From CAZLMW01 sp964560875 (lineage in GTDB: Bacteria > Myxococcota_A > UBA9042): DNA of 42,632 nt. Under the pieces are notes generated by a model. The model searched no databases, had not been told where the DNA came from, and saw nothing but the letters and a program-made list of their open reading frames with translations. The DNA is taken from contig CAZLMW010000066.1 in the NCBI GenBank assembly GCA_964560875.1, positions 1-42,632 of the forward strand, written 5' to 3'. Positions 1 through 8,215 of this stretch are shown here, one piece after another. Both the position numbers and the translations under genes were made by a program. Each line of letters starts with the position of its first letter. Positions within the stretch are counted from its first letter, which is position 1.

Positions 1-55
1 ACTCCGAGTTGTCTACTCAACGGCGCGTTGCGAATCCCATCGGCCGCCAGCAAGA

Positions 56-88
56 GGAGGCGGCCTGAGGCGGTGAGTTTCTACTTAG
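56..88 (+). repeat. Partial copy 1 of terminal repeat
   Basis: This 33-bp stretch matches 145-177 with one mismatch (GAGGCGGTG against GAGGTGGTG), 89 bp apart in direct orientation. The same core returns inverted at the other end of the window. It looks like part of a dispersed repeat or the end of a mobile element lying to the left. No gene is visible in it. Confidence 0.8.
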
Positions 89-122
89 CATCCACCGCCT
101 GCGGCGACCACGGTGAACGAAA

Positions 123-177
123 CTGACGTCGGTATTCGGCAGAAGGAGGCGGCCTGAGGTGGTGAGTTTCTACTTAG
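123..177 (+). repeat. 55-bp repeat, copy 2 (inverted partner at window end)
   Basis: This 55-bp stretch, starting CTGACGTCGG and ending TTTCTACTTAG, matches the reverse complement of 42578-42632 with two mismatches by direct comparison. An inverted pair at the two extremities of the window fits either assembly breakage at a dispersed repeat or two copies of one mobile-element end. No open frame is associated with it. Confidence 0.85.
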
Positions 178-221
178 GATGGTGCTGTGCCATTCCATCA
201 TGTTTTCATTATGTTCCAGCC

Positions 222-236
222 TAAGTGACCGGCATT
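222..236 (+). repeat. Solo MITE/IS terminal inverted repeat
   Basis: TAAGTGACCGGCATT is identical to the right terminal repeat of the small element at 37540-37640 and nearly identical to the end of the one at 18684-18967. No left partner lies in the window, so it may be the right end of an element that begins further left. The stretch 1-450 otherwise holds only the two repeat copies and the untranslated leader of the kinase gene. Confidence 0.6.
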
Positions 237-450
237 ACGCTTAGCCTGGGTCTGCGCAACCCGGACAAATTCGGCTTCGTGACCGCTTTTTCGCCGCCTC
301 ACGCTGAGCGATGGCCCGCAACGCCGGGGCTCCGGCGCTCAAGGTGGTAGACGACTCGCTTTGTTTGGCGAACTCGGGCGGGGCGGTTTGCAGCCTGTCG
401 CCTGCGTGGCAACATCCCGCGCAGACGCACGCACATTGGTCGGAGTGTTT

Positions 451-2352
451 ATGTCGTCGGGAGCACAGCGCTATTGTCCGGCATGCGGTTTGCACACCGA
501 CGATGCGCATTGCCCCGACGACGGCGTCGCCACCGTTGTACGTACGCGCCTGGATGCGGACGCGACCCAAGTCCATGATGGCGACATCGTCGCAGGCCGG
601 TACCGGGTCAACGGGGTGCTCGGCCGCGGCGGTTTTGGCGCTGTCTACTCGGCTGAACACACCGGAACGCAACAGCAAGTCGCGCTCAAGATGATGCTGA
701 CCGGCGACGAGGTCGAAGACGACGAGATCCGCCGTTTCTACCGCGAAGCCCAGATCACCGCGAGCCTGCGTCACCCCAACACGGTGCGTGTTTTCGATGT
801 CGGCCAGACCGACGCGGGGGCCTTGTTCATCGCGATGGAGATGCTGCGCGGGCAGACGCTCGAACAGCTGCTCAAGGATCGGCGTGGCGCGGGCGGCGCA
901 CTGTCGGAGAACGAGGCCATCGATATCGCGGTTCCCGTGCTCCGCAGTCTCCATGAAGCCCACAAGAAAGGCCTGGTTCACCGCGACCTGAAGCCCGCCA
1001 ACATCATGCTCAACCAGCTTGAGGACGATGAGGAAGATGACGACGACGACGAAGGCCCCGTCGTCAAAGTGCTCGATTTTGGCATCGCGCGCCCGCAGGA
1101 AAGCTCGTTGACCGGCGCAGGAACCGCCCTCGGCACACCGGCGTTCATGTCGCCCGAACAGTGCCGGGGCGCGGGGATCGACAACCGCAGCGACCTGTAT
1201 TCGCTTGGCGTAATTCTGTTCAAATGCGTCACTGGTGTCCCGCCATTCGATGACCGCAGCGCCTTGACCATCATGTTCAAGCACCTGCACGAGCCGCCGC
1301 CGGATATCGCGACGCTCGCCGACTCCAACCTGTCCGAAGGGTTTTGCGAAGTCGTCATGCGCGCCCTGGCCAAGGATGCTGAAGACCGGTTCCGCACCGC
1401 CCGCGACATGCGCAAGGCGCTTGAGAATGTGAAGGCCGGCCGCCCGCTGGGTGACCTGACAGCGCGGTACCAGGCATCGAGCGCGATGATCCCTGCGGCC
1501 GATCCCGACTCGGATCGGCTGGCGTCAGGCGGCGTTACGGTCCATGCACATTCGGCAGCCGCGCGCCAAGGCGGGCCGGCCAGCGATTCAATCGCGGTCG
1601 ATGGCGCCAGCGTAGACGCCGCGACCCAAGCGTTCGACGTGAGTGAAGAGATCGAAGTCGCCGAGACCGTCGCGGCCACCGCGATCGGCGATTCGGCCGA
1701 GGCTCCGACGACGATCTCCCCGGCCTCGAGTGGAGGCGCCCGGTCGGACGTGCAAGCCAACGTCGCGACCGTTGCCGTGGCGGCCCCGAGCGCCGCTGCG
1801 CTGCAAGCCGCCGCCGCTGCTCCGGCTGCCGCGCCGGCCAACGGCAACAGGGTCGGCGTCATCATTGCCGTCGTCGCCCTCGCAGCCGCGGTTGGCATCG
1901 GTGTGATGATCGGTGGCGGAGACCGAGGCGCGATCGCCGATTCTGCCGCCAAGCCCGCCGCAGCTGCCGCCGCCAGCCCCGCCGCCGCCAGCCCCGCTGC
2001 TGCCCAACCCGCCGCCGCTGCCCAACCCGCCGCCGCTGCCCAGCCCGGGGCCAAAGCTCCCGCCGCTCCACCCGCCACGCCGCCATCAGCCCAACCGGCG
2101 GCCACCGCTGCCAAACTTGCAGCCGATGCAGGCTCAACCGAAGCCGACGCGGGGGCACCCGCCGGCGAGGCCAACAAGGCCGCCGCTCCGCCCGTCGCGA
2201 AGCCGGCGCCCAAAACGAAGGCGGCCCCAAAGGCTGCCAAACCCAAGCGCCGCGCCAAACGCGCGTCGACCGCCCGCAAGGCGAAGAAACCGGCTGCGGC
2301 CCGCAAGGCGAAGAAGAAGGATGAGAAGGTTCAACGTTTCTTTGTCGACTGA
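451..2352 (+). CDS. Ser/Thr protein kinase with N-terminal zinc ribbon and Ala/Pro/Lys-rich tail
   Basis: A 633-residue eukaryotic-type (Hanks) protein kinase, probably membrane-anchored. A short zinc-ribbon-like segment (C9, C12, H20/C21) precedes the kinase domain at about residues 50-325. Visible motifs are GRGGFGAVY, K80 in VALK, HRDLKPAN with D179, DFG with D209, and GTPAFMSPEQ. An acidic insertion (EDDEEDDDDDE) lies between the catalytic and DFG loops. One hydrophobic segment near residues 467-489 is followed by a periplasm-facing Ala/Pro-rich region with 18-bp DNA repeats at 2003-2045 and a Lys/Arg-rich tail. ATG 451 is chosen because GGAG lies 5 bp upstream; a TTG start 90 bp earlier is possible but lacks support. 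The 3' end overlaps the next gene by 32 bp. Its substrate is not known. Confidence 0.93.
   Translation: MSSGAQRYCPACGLHTDDAHCPDDGVATVVRTRLDADATQVHDGDIVAGRYRVNGVLGRGGFGAVYSAEHTGTQQQVALKMMLTGDEVEDDEIRRFYREAQITASLRHPNTVRVFDVGQTDAGALFIAMEMLRGQTLEQLLKDRRGAGGALSENEAIDIAVPVLRSLHEAHKKGLVHRDLKPANIMLNQLEDDEEDDDDDEGPVVKVLDFGIARPQESSLTGAGTALGTPAFMSPEQCRGAGIDNRSDLYSLGVILFKCVTGVPPFDDRSALTIMFKHLHEPPPDIATLADSNLSEGFCEVVMRALAKDAEDRFRTARDMRKALENVKAGRPLGDLTARYQASSAMIPAADPDSDRLASGGVTVHAHSAAARQGGPASDSIAVDGASVDAATQAFDVSEEIEVAETVAATAIGDSAEAPTTISPASSGGARSDVQANVATVAVAAPSAAALQAAAAAPAAAPANGNRVGVIIAVVALAAAVGIGVMIGGGDRGAIADSAAKPAAAAAASPAAASPAAAQPAAAAQPAAAAQPGAKAPAAPPATPPSAQPAATAAKLAADAGSTEADAGAPAGEANKAAAPPVAKPAPKTKAAPKAAKPKRRAKRASTARKAKKPAAARKAKKKDEKVQRFFVD
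2003..2045 (+). repeat. 18-bp in-frame tandem repeat in kinase gene
   Basis: The unit CCCAACCCGCCGCCGCTG occurs twice in full and is followed by a partial copy, encoding repeated AQPAAA. It lies in the low-complexity linker after the transmembrane segment. It probably sets the length of a flexible spacer. Confidence 0.8.
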
Positions 2353-3277
2353 GCGCCGCGCGACTGAGCGTGTGCTGGTGACCGCAGCGACCGTCCTGGT
2401 CGTGGCGCTGCAGCTTTTTGCGGCGCCGGTCCAGGCCGCCAACACTGCCAAGGCGTCCGTCATCTCCGAGCAAGCGATGAAGCTTCACCTCGCCGGCCAA
2501 TTCGCGGCCGCCGAGGCGCTGTTTCGTGAGGCGTACAAGCTCGATCCCGTCGATGGCTACCTGTACAGCGCCGCCCGCGCCGCCCACAAAGCTGGCCATC
2601 TCAACGCTGCCAAAGCCGACTATCAAAAGCTCATCGAGACCTCGACCAACTCGCAGTTCTCCGTCAAGGCCAAGTTCCACCTCGAAGCGATCAACAAAGC
2701 ACAAGCCGCAAAGCCGGATCCCGCCAGGGAAGCCGCCGCCAGGGAGGCCGCCGCCGCCAAAGAAGCCGCCGCAGCACAAGCCGCCGCTGACGGGAAAGCG
2801 GCCGCTGCCAAGGAAGCCGCTGCCAAGGCTGAAGCCGCCAACAAGGCCCAAGCGGCCAAAGACGCGGACGCCGCGAAGAAAGCGGCCGCCGCCAGGAAAG
2901 CCGCAGCGTCCAAGGCCGCAGCGCCCGGAATCGGTGGCGGCGCGGCGACCGGGAGCAGCACCAATCCGGTCGCGCTGGGCGCCGTCGGCCTGGGCGTGGT
3001 CGGTCTGGGCGCAGCGGGCGCGATGTTGGCGATGTGGTCGTCGGAGAGCGCCGAGCTCGAAGACCTCAAAGGCGCCGACGACAAGTACCAGGGCACCAAG
3101 GCCGAGATCAACGACCGCATCAGCTCCATCAACGGCAAGCTCATTGGTGTATACGTCGCTGGCGGTGTCGGCCTCGTGGCCGCTGGCATCGGCGGCTACC
3201 TGCTGTTCAGCGGTGGCGGCGACGACGTGGCGCTGCTCCCGACCGGTCACGGCGCGATGTTGCGTGTGCGGTTCTGA
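2321..3277 (+). CDS. TPR-like membrane protein with Ala/Lys-rich coiled region
   Basis: A 318-residue protein whose start overlaps the kinase gene by 32 bp, implying translational coupling. ATG 2321 directly follows a purine-rich AAGAAGAAGG. The N-terminus has a hydrophobic segment (TAATVLVVALQLFAAPVQA) that is a signal peptide or anchor. A TPR-like unit follows (AMKLHLAGQFAAAEALFREAY, then YLYSAARAAHKAGHLNAAKADYQ). Residues ~125-195 are almost pure Ala/Lys/Glu, likely an extended helix. Two Gly/Ala-rich transmembrane segments lie near residues 210-230 and 270-290. The family resembles TPR proteins found beside kinases in myxobacteria. A role as partner or substrate of the upstream kinase is inferred from coupling only. 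Confidence 0.8.
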   Translation: MRRFNVSLSTERRATERVLVTAATVLVVALQLFAAPVQAANTAKASVISEQAMKLHLAGQFAAAEALFREAYKLDPVDGYLYSAARAAHKAGHLNAAKADYQKLIETSTNSQFSVKAKFHLEAINKAQAAKPDPAREAAAREAAAAKEAAAAQAAADGKAAAAKEAAAKAEAANKAQAAKDADAAKKAAAARKAAASKAAAPGIGGGAATGSSTNPVALGAVGLGVVGLGAAGAMLAMWSSESAELEDLKGADDKYQGTKAEINDRISSINGKLIGVYVAGGVGLVAAGIGGYLLFSGGGDDVALLPTGHGAMLRVRF

Positions 3278-3298
3278 TCCCCAGCTGGGACCTCGTTG

Positions 3299-4690
3299 AT
3301 GGTCGACACCACCCGCACCTCGCCGCGTCTGCTGACGGCCGTTGCCGTTCCTGCCCAGACCACCTGGCGGCTGCACGTGATGGGCGCTAGCGACGCGTTG
3401 CACGAAGGTTCCATCTACCAACTCGAACCCGGCGACTGGATAATCGGCCGCGGCCCGACCGAAGGCGTCAACGCGCTCGCGTTCGACGACTCCACGATGT
3501 CGCGCGACCACGTGCAGCTTCGCGTCAAGGGCGGCGGAAACCCCGTGCAGGTGACCGATCTTGAGAGCCGCAATGGCACCTTCCTCGGCGGCCGGCGGCT
3601 GCGATCCGCGCGGGCTGGTGACGGCGCCGTCCTGCGGGCGGGCGACATGGTCGCCGTGTTGGAATCCGACAACGGCCGCCACTGTGACCACTCCGAATCC
3701 AGCGCCAACGTCCCAGGCCGGTCCGCGGCTTCCCGTGAGATCCGCGGCGAACTCGCCCTCGCGACCCGCGACGCCCTCGCGGTCTTGCTGATTGGCCCCA
3801 CAGGTTCGGGCAAGGAGTTCGCGGCGACCGAGCTGCATCGGTTGTCCAAGCGTGGGGGCCGCCTGGTGCGCGTCAACGTCGCGGCGATCCCCGCCAATCT
3901 CTTCGAATCCGAGCTCTTCGGCCACGTCAAAGGGGCGTTTTCGGGCGCAAACGAGGCGCGGCCCGGGCGCATTCGGGAAGCTGACCGTGGGACGCTCGTG
4001 CTCGACGAGATCGGGGAGTTGCCCCTTGAGTTGCAGCCCAAGTTGCTGCGTGCGCTCGAAGAAGGTGTCATTCGTCCGGTCGGCGGCAGCCGCGACATTC
4101 CCGTGGACGTTCGCTTCTGCGCGTCGACAAACGCCGACCTCGAAGCGCTGGTCCAAGCGGGGCGATTCCGCGCCGACCTGGCCGCCCGCCTCCAGACACA
4201 CCTGGTCCGACTACCCGCCATCGTGGCCCGCAAACCGGATCTGGTTGAGCTGGCCAACTCCGTTCATCCGCTCACGTCCCGCGGCCGCGCCAAACCGTGG
4301 CAAGACGCGCTCACCGCCGACGCTCTTGAGGCCTTGCTGCTGCACAAGTGGGACTACAACCTGCGCGAGCTCAAAGCCGCCCTCGTTCGGGCCGGCAGCT
4401 GGGAATCGGGCGGTCGTATCGGCTTGGATGCGCTGCCCGAATCCGTCTTGACGCAGGCCCGCAAGCGCGTGACGAGCCCGCCCGAGGCCAAGGTGGCAAC
4501 CGATCCGATGCCAACCCAGCGCGCCCGTCGCAACCGGCCCGATCCCGACGAGCTGCACCAGGCTTTGCGACGGCATCGGGGCAACGTCGAGTCGATCGCC
4601 CGTGAGTACGGTGTCTATCGCCGGCAGGTCTACCGTTGGCTGCGGTACGCGGGCATCGAGCGCGACCAGGTGGATCGGTACCGCCGATGA
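3299..4690 (+). CDS. FHA domain / sigma54-dependent transcriptional activator
   Basis: A 463-residue enhancer-binding protein that remodels sigma54-RNA polymerase. The N-terminal FHA domain (residues ~25-120; GRG, SRDH, LESRNGTF) should bind phosphothreonine, linking it to the neighbouring kinases. The AAA+ domain has Walker A GPTGSGKE (166-173), Walker B GTLVLDEIGE (231-240) and an arginine-finger region RFRADLAARL. The sigma54-contact loop reads GAFSGA (212-217) rather than the canonical GAFTGA. A Fis-type helix-turn-helix occupies ~415-455 (NVESIAREYGV..VYRWLR). There is no receiver domain. TTG 3296 is an alternative start, 3 bp upstream. The stop overlaps the next start (ATGA). No convincing -24/-12 promoter was found by eye in the window. 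Confidence 0.93.
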   Translation: MVDTTRTSPRLLTAVAVPAQTTWRLHVMGASDALHEGSIYQLEPGDWIIGRGPTEGVNALAFDDSTMSRDHVQLRVKGGGNPVQVTDLESRNGTFLGGRRLRSARAGDGAVLRAGDMVAVLESDNGRHCDHSESSANVPGRSAASREIRGELALATRDALAVLLIGPTGSGKEFAATELHRLSKRGGRLVRVNVAAIPANLFESELFGHVKGAFSGANEARPGRIREADRGTLVLDEIGELPLELQPKLLRALEEGVIRPVGGSRDIPVDVRFCASTNADLEALVQAGRFRADLAARLQTHLVRLPAIVARKPDLVELANSVHPLTSRGRAKPWQDALTADALEALLLHKWDYNLRELKAALVRAGSWESGGRIGLDALPESVLTQARKRVTSPPEAKVATDPMPTQRARRNRPDPDELHQALRRHRGNVESIAREYGVYRRQVYRWLRYAGIERDQVDRYRR

Positions 4691-6321
4691 CCGGTCCTAT
4701 GCGACTTCCCCGCGTCGTGAGCCGGACGCGTCACGCCTACGCGGCGGTCGTCCTGGTGGCCGAGCCAGCGCTGCGCCAAGTCAGTGAAAAGGCGCTGCGG
4801 CGCGCGCGCTACCGTTGCATCGTGGTCGAGCGCGCCGGACAGGCTGCCAAGGCATTGCGCGAACAGGCGGCGCGTCTCATCGTCGTCGATCCCGCGATTT
4901 GCCGCTCCGAGGCGATCGGCCAGCTCGTCGGCGACCTGCAGCTGTTGGGCATGACCGCGCCTTCGATCGTTGTCGTCGGTGATGACGGCGCCGGGCCCTA
5001 CTTCGGCGCGGACGTGCCCGAGTTCAACGCGCCGCACCCGGTCACGGTTCGTGCCCTCGACTCCGCCATCGCCGCCGCGCAATGGCACGGTCTTCGCCCG
5101 CCGGACAGCGAGGACTGGGCGTCGACACAACCCCAAGGAGAAAACGCGCGCACCGCCGGGTACACGGCGTTCAGCTCCCGAACCAAGCCGGTGAATCCGT
5201 CATCGGCCGCCGAGAAGGCTCCGCGCGCCGGCAAGCCGCGGTTCAAGCGCACGTTGTCGTTTTCGGCCAAGAGCACGCAGACGGTCCCGACCATCGCTCC
5301 TGAAGCCATCGCGAATGATTTCAGCGAGACGCGACCAGAGGCGTCCGAACCGGTTCACACGCCGAGAAAAGGCGACATCACAGGACAGAAGCGGCCCGGA
5401 CCCATCCACGTCGCCACCACCGAAGACATCGACGGCGAGTCCGACGACGACCAGGCCAACCGCACGGCGAAGATGCCCGCGCTCTCGACCGACAGCGGGT
5501 TGATGCCGTCTGTGCTCGTCGGTTCGTACCTGCTTGTCGGTGTCCTCGGACGGGGCGGGGCGGCGACGGTCTACCGCGCCCACGACATGGATGCGCGTCG
5601 CGATGTCGCGCTCAAGGTGCTCGATCGCGGCAGCAAATCGCCGGACGGCGGGCTCCGCTTTCGACAGGAGCTCGAGATCTGCGGCGAGCTGCGCCACCCC
5701 AACATCGTGCGAACCCACACCTTCGGCGAGTGGAACGAACACGTCTTCTACAGCATGGAGTTGCTCGAAGGAGCCGACCTCGCGTCGATGCTTGAAGATG
5801 CGGGCGGCCCGCTCGACGTCGCGAGCGTCGTGGCGTGGATGATCCAGGCCTGCGCCGGGCTCGAGCAAGCGCACAAACAGGGCGTGGTGCACCGTGACGT
5901 GAAGCCCCACAACCTCTTCGTTGCGGTCGACGGCACGGTCAAAGTCATGGATTTTGGCATCGCGCGGCGGCAGGACCTCGGGCTCACCGACACGGGCGAC
6001 ACGCGCATTCTTGGCACGCCGATGTACCTGGCACCCGAGCGGCTTTCCGGCGCCCGGTCGGTCGATCATCGCACGGACATCTACGCCCTTGGTGCGTCGA
6101 TGTATCACCTGTTGACCGACGATGTTCCCTTCGACCTGACCGACATCGCGAGCCTCATTGGGACAATCCTGCACGGCGTCATCGAGCCGCCTTCGACAAT
6201 CAATGGCGGGATCCCGGCAGCGCTCGACGCGGTGATTCTGCGCGCGATGGCTCGTCAGCCCAGCGATCGATACGACGACTGCGCCCAGCTCGGAGAGGCG
6301 CTGAAAAGGGCGCTCTCTTAG
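4687..6321 (+). CDS. Ser/Thr protein kinase with degenerate receiver domain (copy 1)
   Basis: A 544-residue cytosolic kinase. Residues ~20-135 resemble a response-regulator receiver fold: strand 1 VVLVAEP, strand 3 LIVVD with D68, strand 4 SIVVVGDD. The acidic pair is reduced to EP and the conserved Lys of strand 5 is replaced (APHPVT), so it is probably a pseudo-receiver. After a linker containing FKRTLSF, the kinase domain spans ~278-542: GRGGAATVY, K310, HRDVKPHN with D404, DFG with D422, GTPMYLAPE. No transmembrane segment is visible. It overlaps the sigma54 activator gene by 4 bp (ATGA), so the two are probably co-translated. It is a close paralogue of the next gene. Confidence 0.93.
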   Translation: MTGPMRLPRVVSRTRHAYAAVVLVAEPALRQVSEKALRRARYRCIVVERAGQAAKALREQAARLIVVDPAICRSEAIGQLVGDLQLLGMTAPSIVVVGDDGAGPYFGADVPEFNAPHPVTVRALDSAIAAAQWHGLRPPDSEDWASTQPQGENARTAGYTAFSSRTKPVNPSSAAEKAPRAGKPRFKRTLSFSAKSTQTVPTIAPEAIANDFSETRPEASEPVHTPRKGDITGQKRPGPIHVATTEDIDGESDDDQANRTAKMPALSTDSGLMPSVLVGSYLLVGVLGRGGAATVYRAHDMDARRDVALKVLDRGSKSPDGGLRFRQELEICGELRHPNIVRTHTFGEWNEHVFYSMELLEGADLASMLEDAGGPLDVASVVAWMIQACAGLEQAHKQGVVHRDVKPHNLFVAVDGTVKVMDFGIARRQDLGLTDTGDTRILGTPMYLAPERLSGARSVDHRTDIYALGASMYHLLTDDVPFDLTDIASLIGTILHGVIEPPSTINGGIPAALDAVILRAMARQPSDRYDDCAQLGEALKRALS

Positions 6322-6394
6322 TCCGCACCGCATTCGTGTCTCCGCTTTATTGCCGCGCCGCATGTTGGCACACTAGCGCCCGGATCAAGGCCAC

Positions 6395-8044
6395 ATGACG
6401 AATTCGCCCAAAACACCGAACCGGCGCGCCACGCGAGGCCGGGCGGCGTCACCGCTCGTCACACCTGCCGCTCACTGCGCGCTCGTCCTCTCGGTCCATG
6501 ACGTGCTTCGTGAGCTCGCTGTCGAGCGGCTCGAGCTGGCCCGTTACCGGGTCGTCACGGTCGCCAACGCCGGGCAAGCAGCGCGCTTGCTTCGGTCTGA
6601 CGCCGTCGCTCTGTTGGTCGTGGACGACGCCGTTTGTGTTTCGCAAGGCATCAACCGGTTGGTCGCAGACGTCCAATTGCTCGGCCTTGTCGCGCCCGCC
6701 ATCGTCGTCATGGGAGGTCCGCGGGATGGGCCGTCGCAATTCGGCAAGGACGTTGCTTCGATCGCGGTTGCTCGTCCGGTCAGCGCGGCCCATCTCGACG
6801 CCGGCATCGCGGCAGCGCAGCTGTACGGACTCGATCTGGTCGACCGCTCCAAGAAGGCGGAGACCCTGGACCTGCTCGGCGCCAACACATACCGGTACTC
6901 CACGGTTTCCAGCGACGAGGGCCTTGCCGCACTGCCCGCCAATGCGTTCTCCGCCACCGACTCGGCGCCGCCCGCGATCCCATCGGAGCAACCGCCCGCC
7001 GCGCCCGCCAAGAAGAAAGAGCGCGTGGGCCGGTTCGCGACCACATTGTCGTTTCGTCCCAGCGATGTCGCTTCCGCCCCCAGCCCCGAGGCCGTCATCG
7101 AGCTGCCCCCCGACAGCGTTGAGCCGGTCGAGCTCTTCGCAACCGCAACAGCTGGCAGCGGCGACATCGACGACTTCAGCGAGACGACGGAGATGCCCGC
7201 AATAGCAACGGAACACGAGGGCATGCCGTCGGTAATTGTCGGCGATTACCTGCTCACAGGTGTCCTCGGCCGCGGCGGTGCGGCGACCGTTTACCGGGCG
7301 ATTCACACCGAAACGAACCAGCCCGTGGCGCTCAAGGTGCTCGATCGCGGAACGTCGGTGAAGCAGGCCGGATCGCGCTTTCGGCAAGAGATGGAGATCT
7401 GCCGCCAGCTCAACCATCCCAACATCGTGAGCACCTACTCGATCGGCACCTGGAACGAGCACAGCTTCTACAGCATGGAGCTGATGAACGGCCGCGACCT
7501 GTCCGAGATCCTGCGCGACGAGGACCGGCCGCTGTCCCTGTCGCGCGTCACCGATTGGATCTTCCAGGCCTGCGACGGGCTCGCCGCAGCGCACGACGCC
7601 GATGTCATTCACCGCGACGTGAAGCCCGAGAACCTCTTCCTGACCGACGCCGGCGTCATCAAGATCATGGACTTTGGAATCGCGCGCCGGCAGTCCATGT
7701 CGCTCACGGAAACGAACGACAAGACGGTCCTCGGTACGCCCATCTACATGCCGCCCGAGCGCCTGAGCAACAAGCGTCTGGTGACCGAGCGCACCGACGT
7801 CTATTCGGTAGGCGCGTCGATGTATCACCTGCTCACCAACGACGTGCCATTCGACCTGACAGACCTGACCACGCTGCTCTTTTCGATCGTCGAAGGCACG
7901 ATCGCGCCGCCGTCATCGCTGGTTCCGTCCATACCGAAGTCCGTTGATGCCGTGATTCTCCGGGCAATGGCGCGCAAGCCGACCGACCGCTATCCGAACT
8001 GCCGCGCATTCGCTCGCGACCTACGCCGCGCGGTCGCCCGTTAG
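6395..8044 (+). CDS. Ser/Thr protein kinase with degenerate receiver domain (copy 2)
   Basis: A 549-residue tandem duplicate of the preceding kinase, with the same order of a pseudo-receiver (~28-145), linker and kinase (~282-547). Motifs are GRGGAATVY, K314, HRDVKPEN with D408, DFG with D426, and GTPIYMPPE. The receiver-like part has strand 3 ALLVVDD, but the strand-5 Lys is Arg (VARPVS). The linker keeps the same FxxTLSF signature (RFATTLSF). CAAGG lies 4 bp before the ATG. The 73-bp gap from copy 1 shows no clear promoter or terminator. Divergence in the linker suggests an old duplication with separate inputs. Confidence 0.93.
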   Translation: MTNSPKTPNRRATRGRAASPLVTPAAHCALVLSVHDVLRELAVERLELARYRVVTVANAGQAARLLRSDAVALLVVDDAVCVSQGINRLVADVQLLGLVAPAIVVMGGPRDGPSQFGKDVASIAVARPVSAAHLDAGIAAAQLYGLDLVDRSKKAETLDLLGANTYRYSTVSSDEGLAALPANAFSATDSAPPAIPSEQPPAAPAKKKERVGRFATTLSFRPSDVASAPSPEAVIELPPDSVEPVELFATATAGSGDIDDFSETTEMPAIATEHEGMPSVIVGDYLLTGVLGRGGAATVYRAIHTETNQPVALKVLDRGTSVKQAGSRFRQEMEICRQLNHPNIVSTYSIGTWNEHSFYSMELMNGRDLSEILRDEDRPLSLSRVTDWIFQACDGLAAAHDADVIHRDVKPENLFLTDAGVIKIMDFGIARRQSMSLTETNDKTVLGTPIYMPPERLSNKRLVTERTDVYSVGASMYHLLTNDVPFDLTDLTTLLFSIVEGTIAPPSSLVPSIPKSVDAVILRAMARKPTDRYPNCRAFARDLRRAVAR

Positions 8045-8215
8045 CACACATAGCCTTCATGAGCGGTGGGTTGGCGCCGCGGGCCGGCCGCTTTTGGTCG
8101 TTCGGTGTGGAAATTCTCCCACCCGTGCCCAGCTTGTCGTTGGCGTCCCGTGCGCTTCACCGAACCAACCACTCCGTCTCAGAGCGCGTCTTGAGGGCGC
8201 CGGTCGAGGTCTGTC

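Noticed and set aside
1862..4201. A 779-codon minus-strand open frame opposite the kinase/TPR/sigma54 genes
   Set aside because: High-GC antisense shadow: no recognisable motifs and biased Arg/Gly/Ala/Val composition, while the + strand has clear kinase and AAA+ motifs.
8045..8215. Search for an FNR/FixK-type box (TTGAT-N4-ATCAA) upstream of the cbb3 operon
   Set aside because: No match found by eye in the 171-bp gap, so regulation by FNR/FixK is not claimed.
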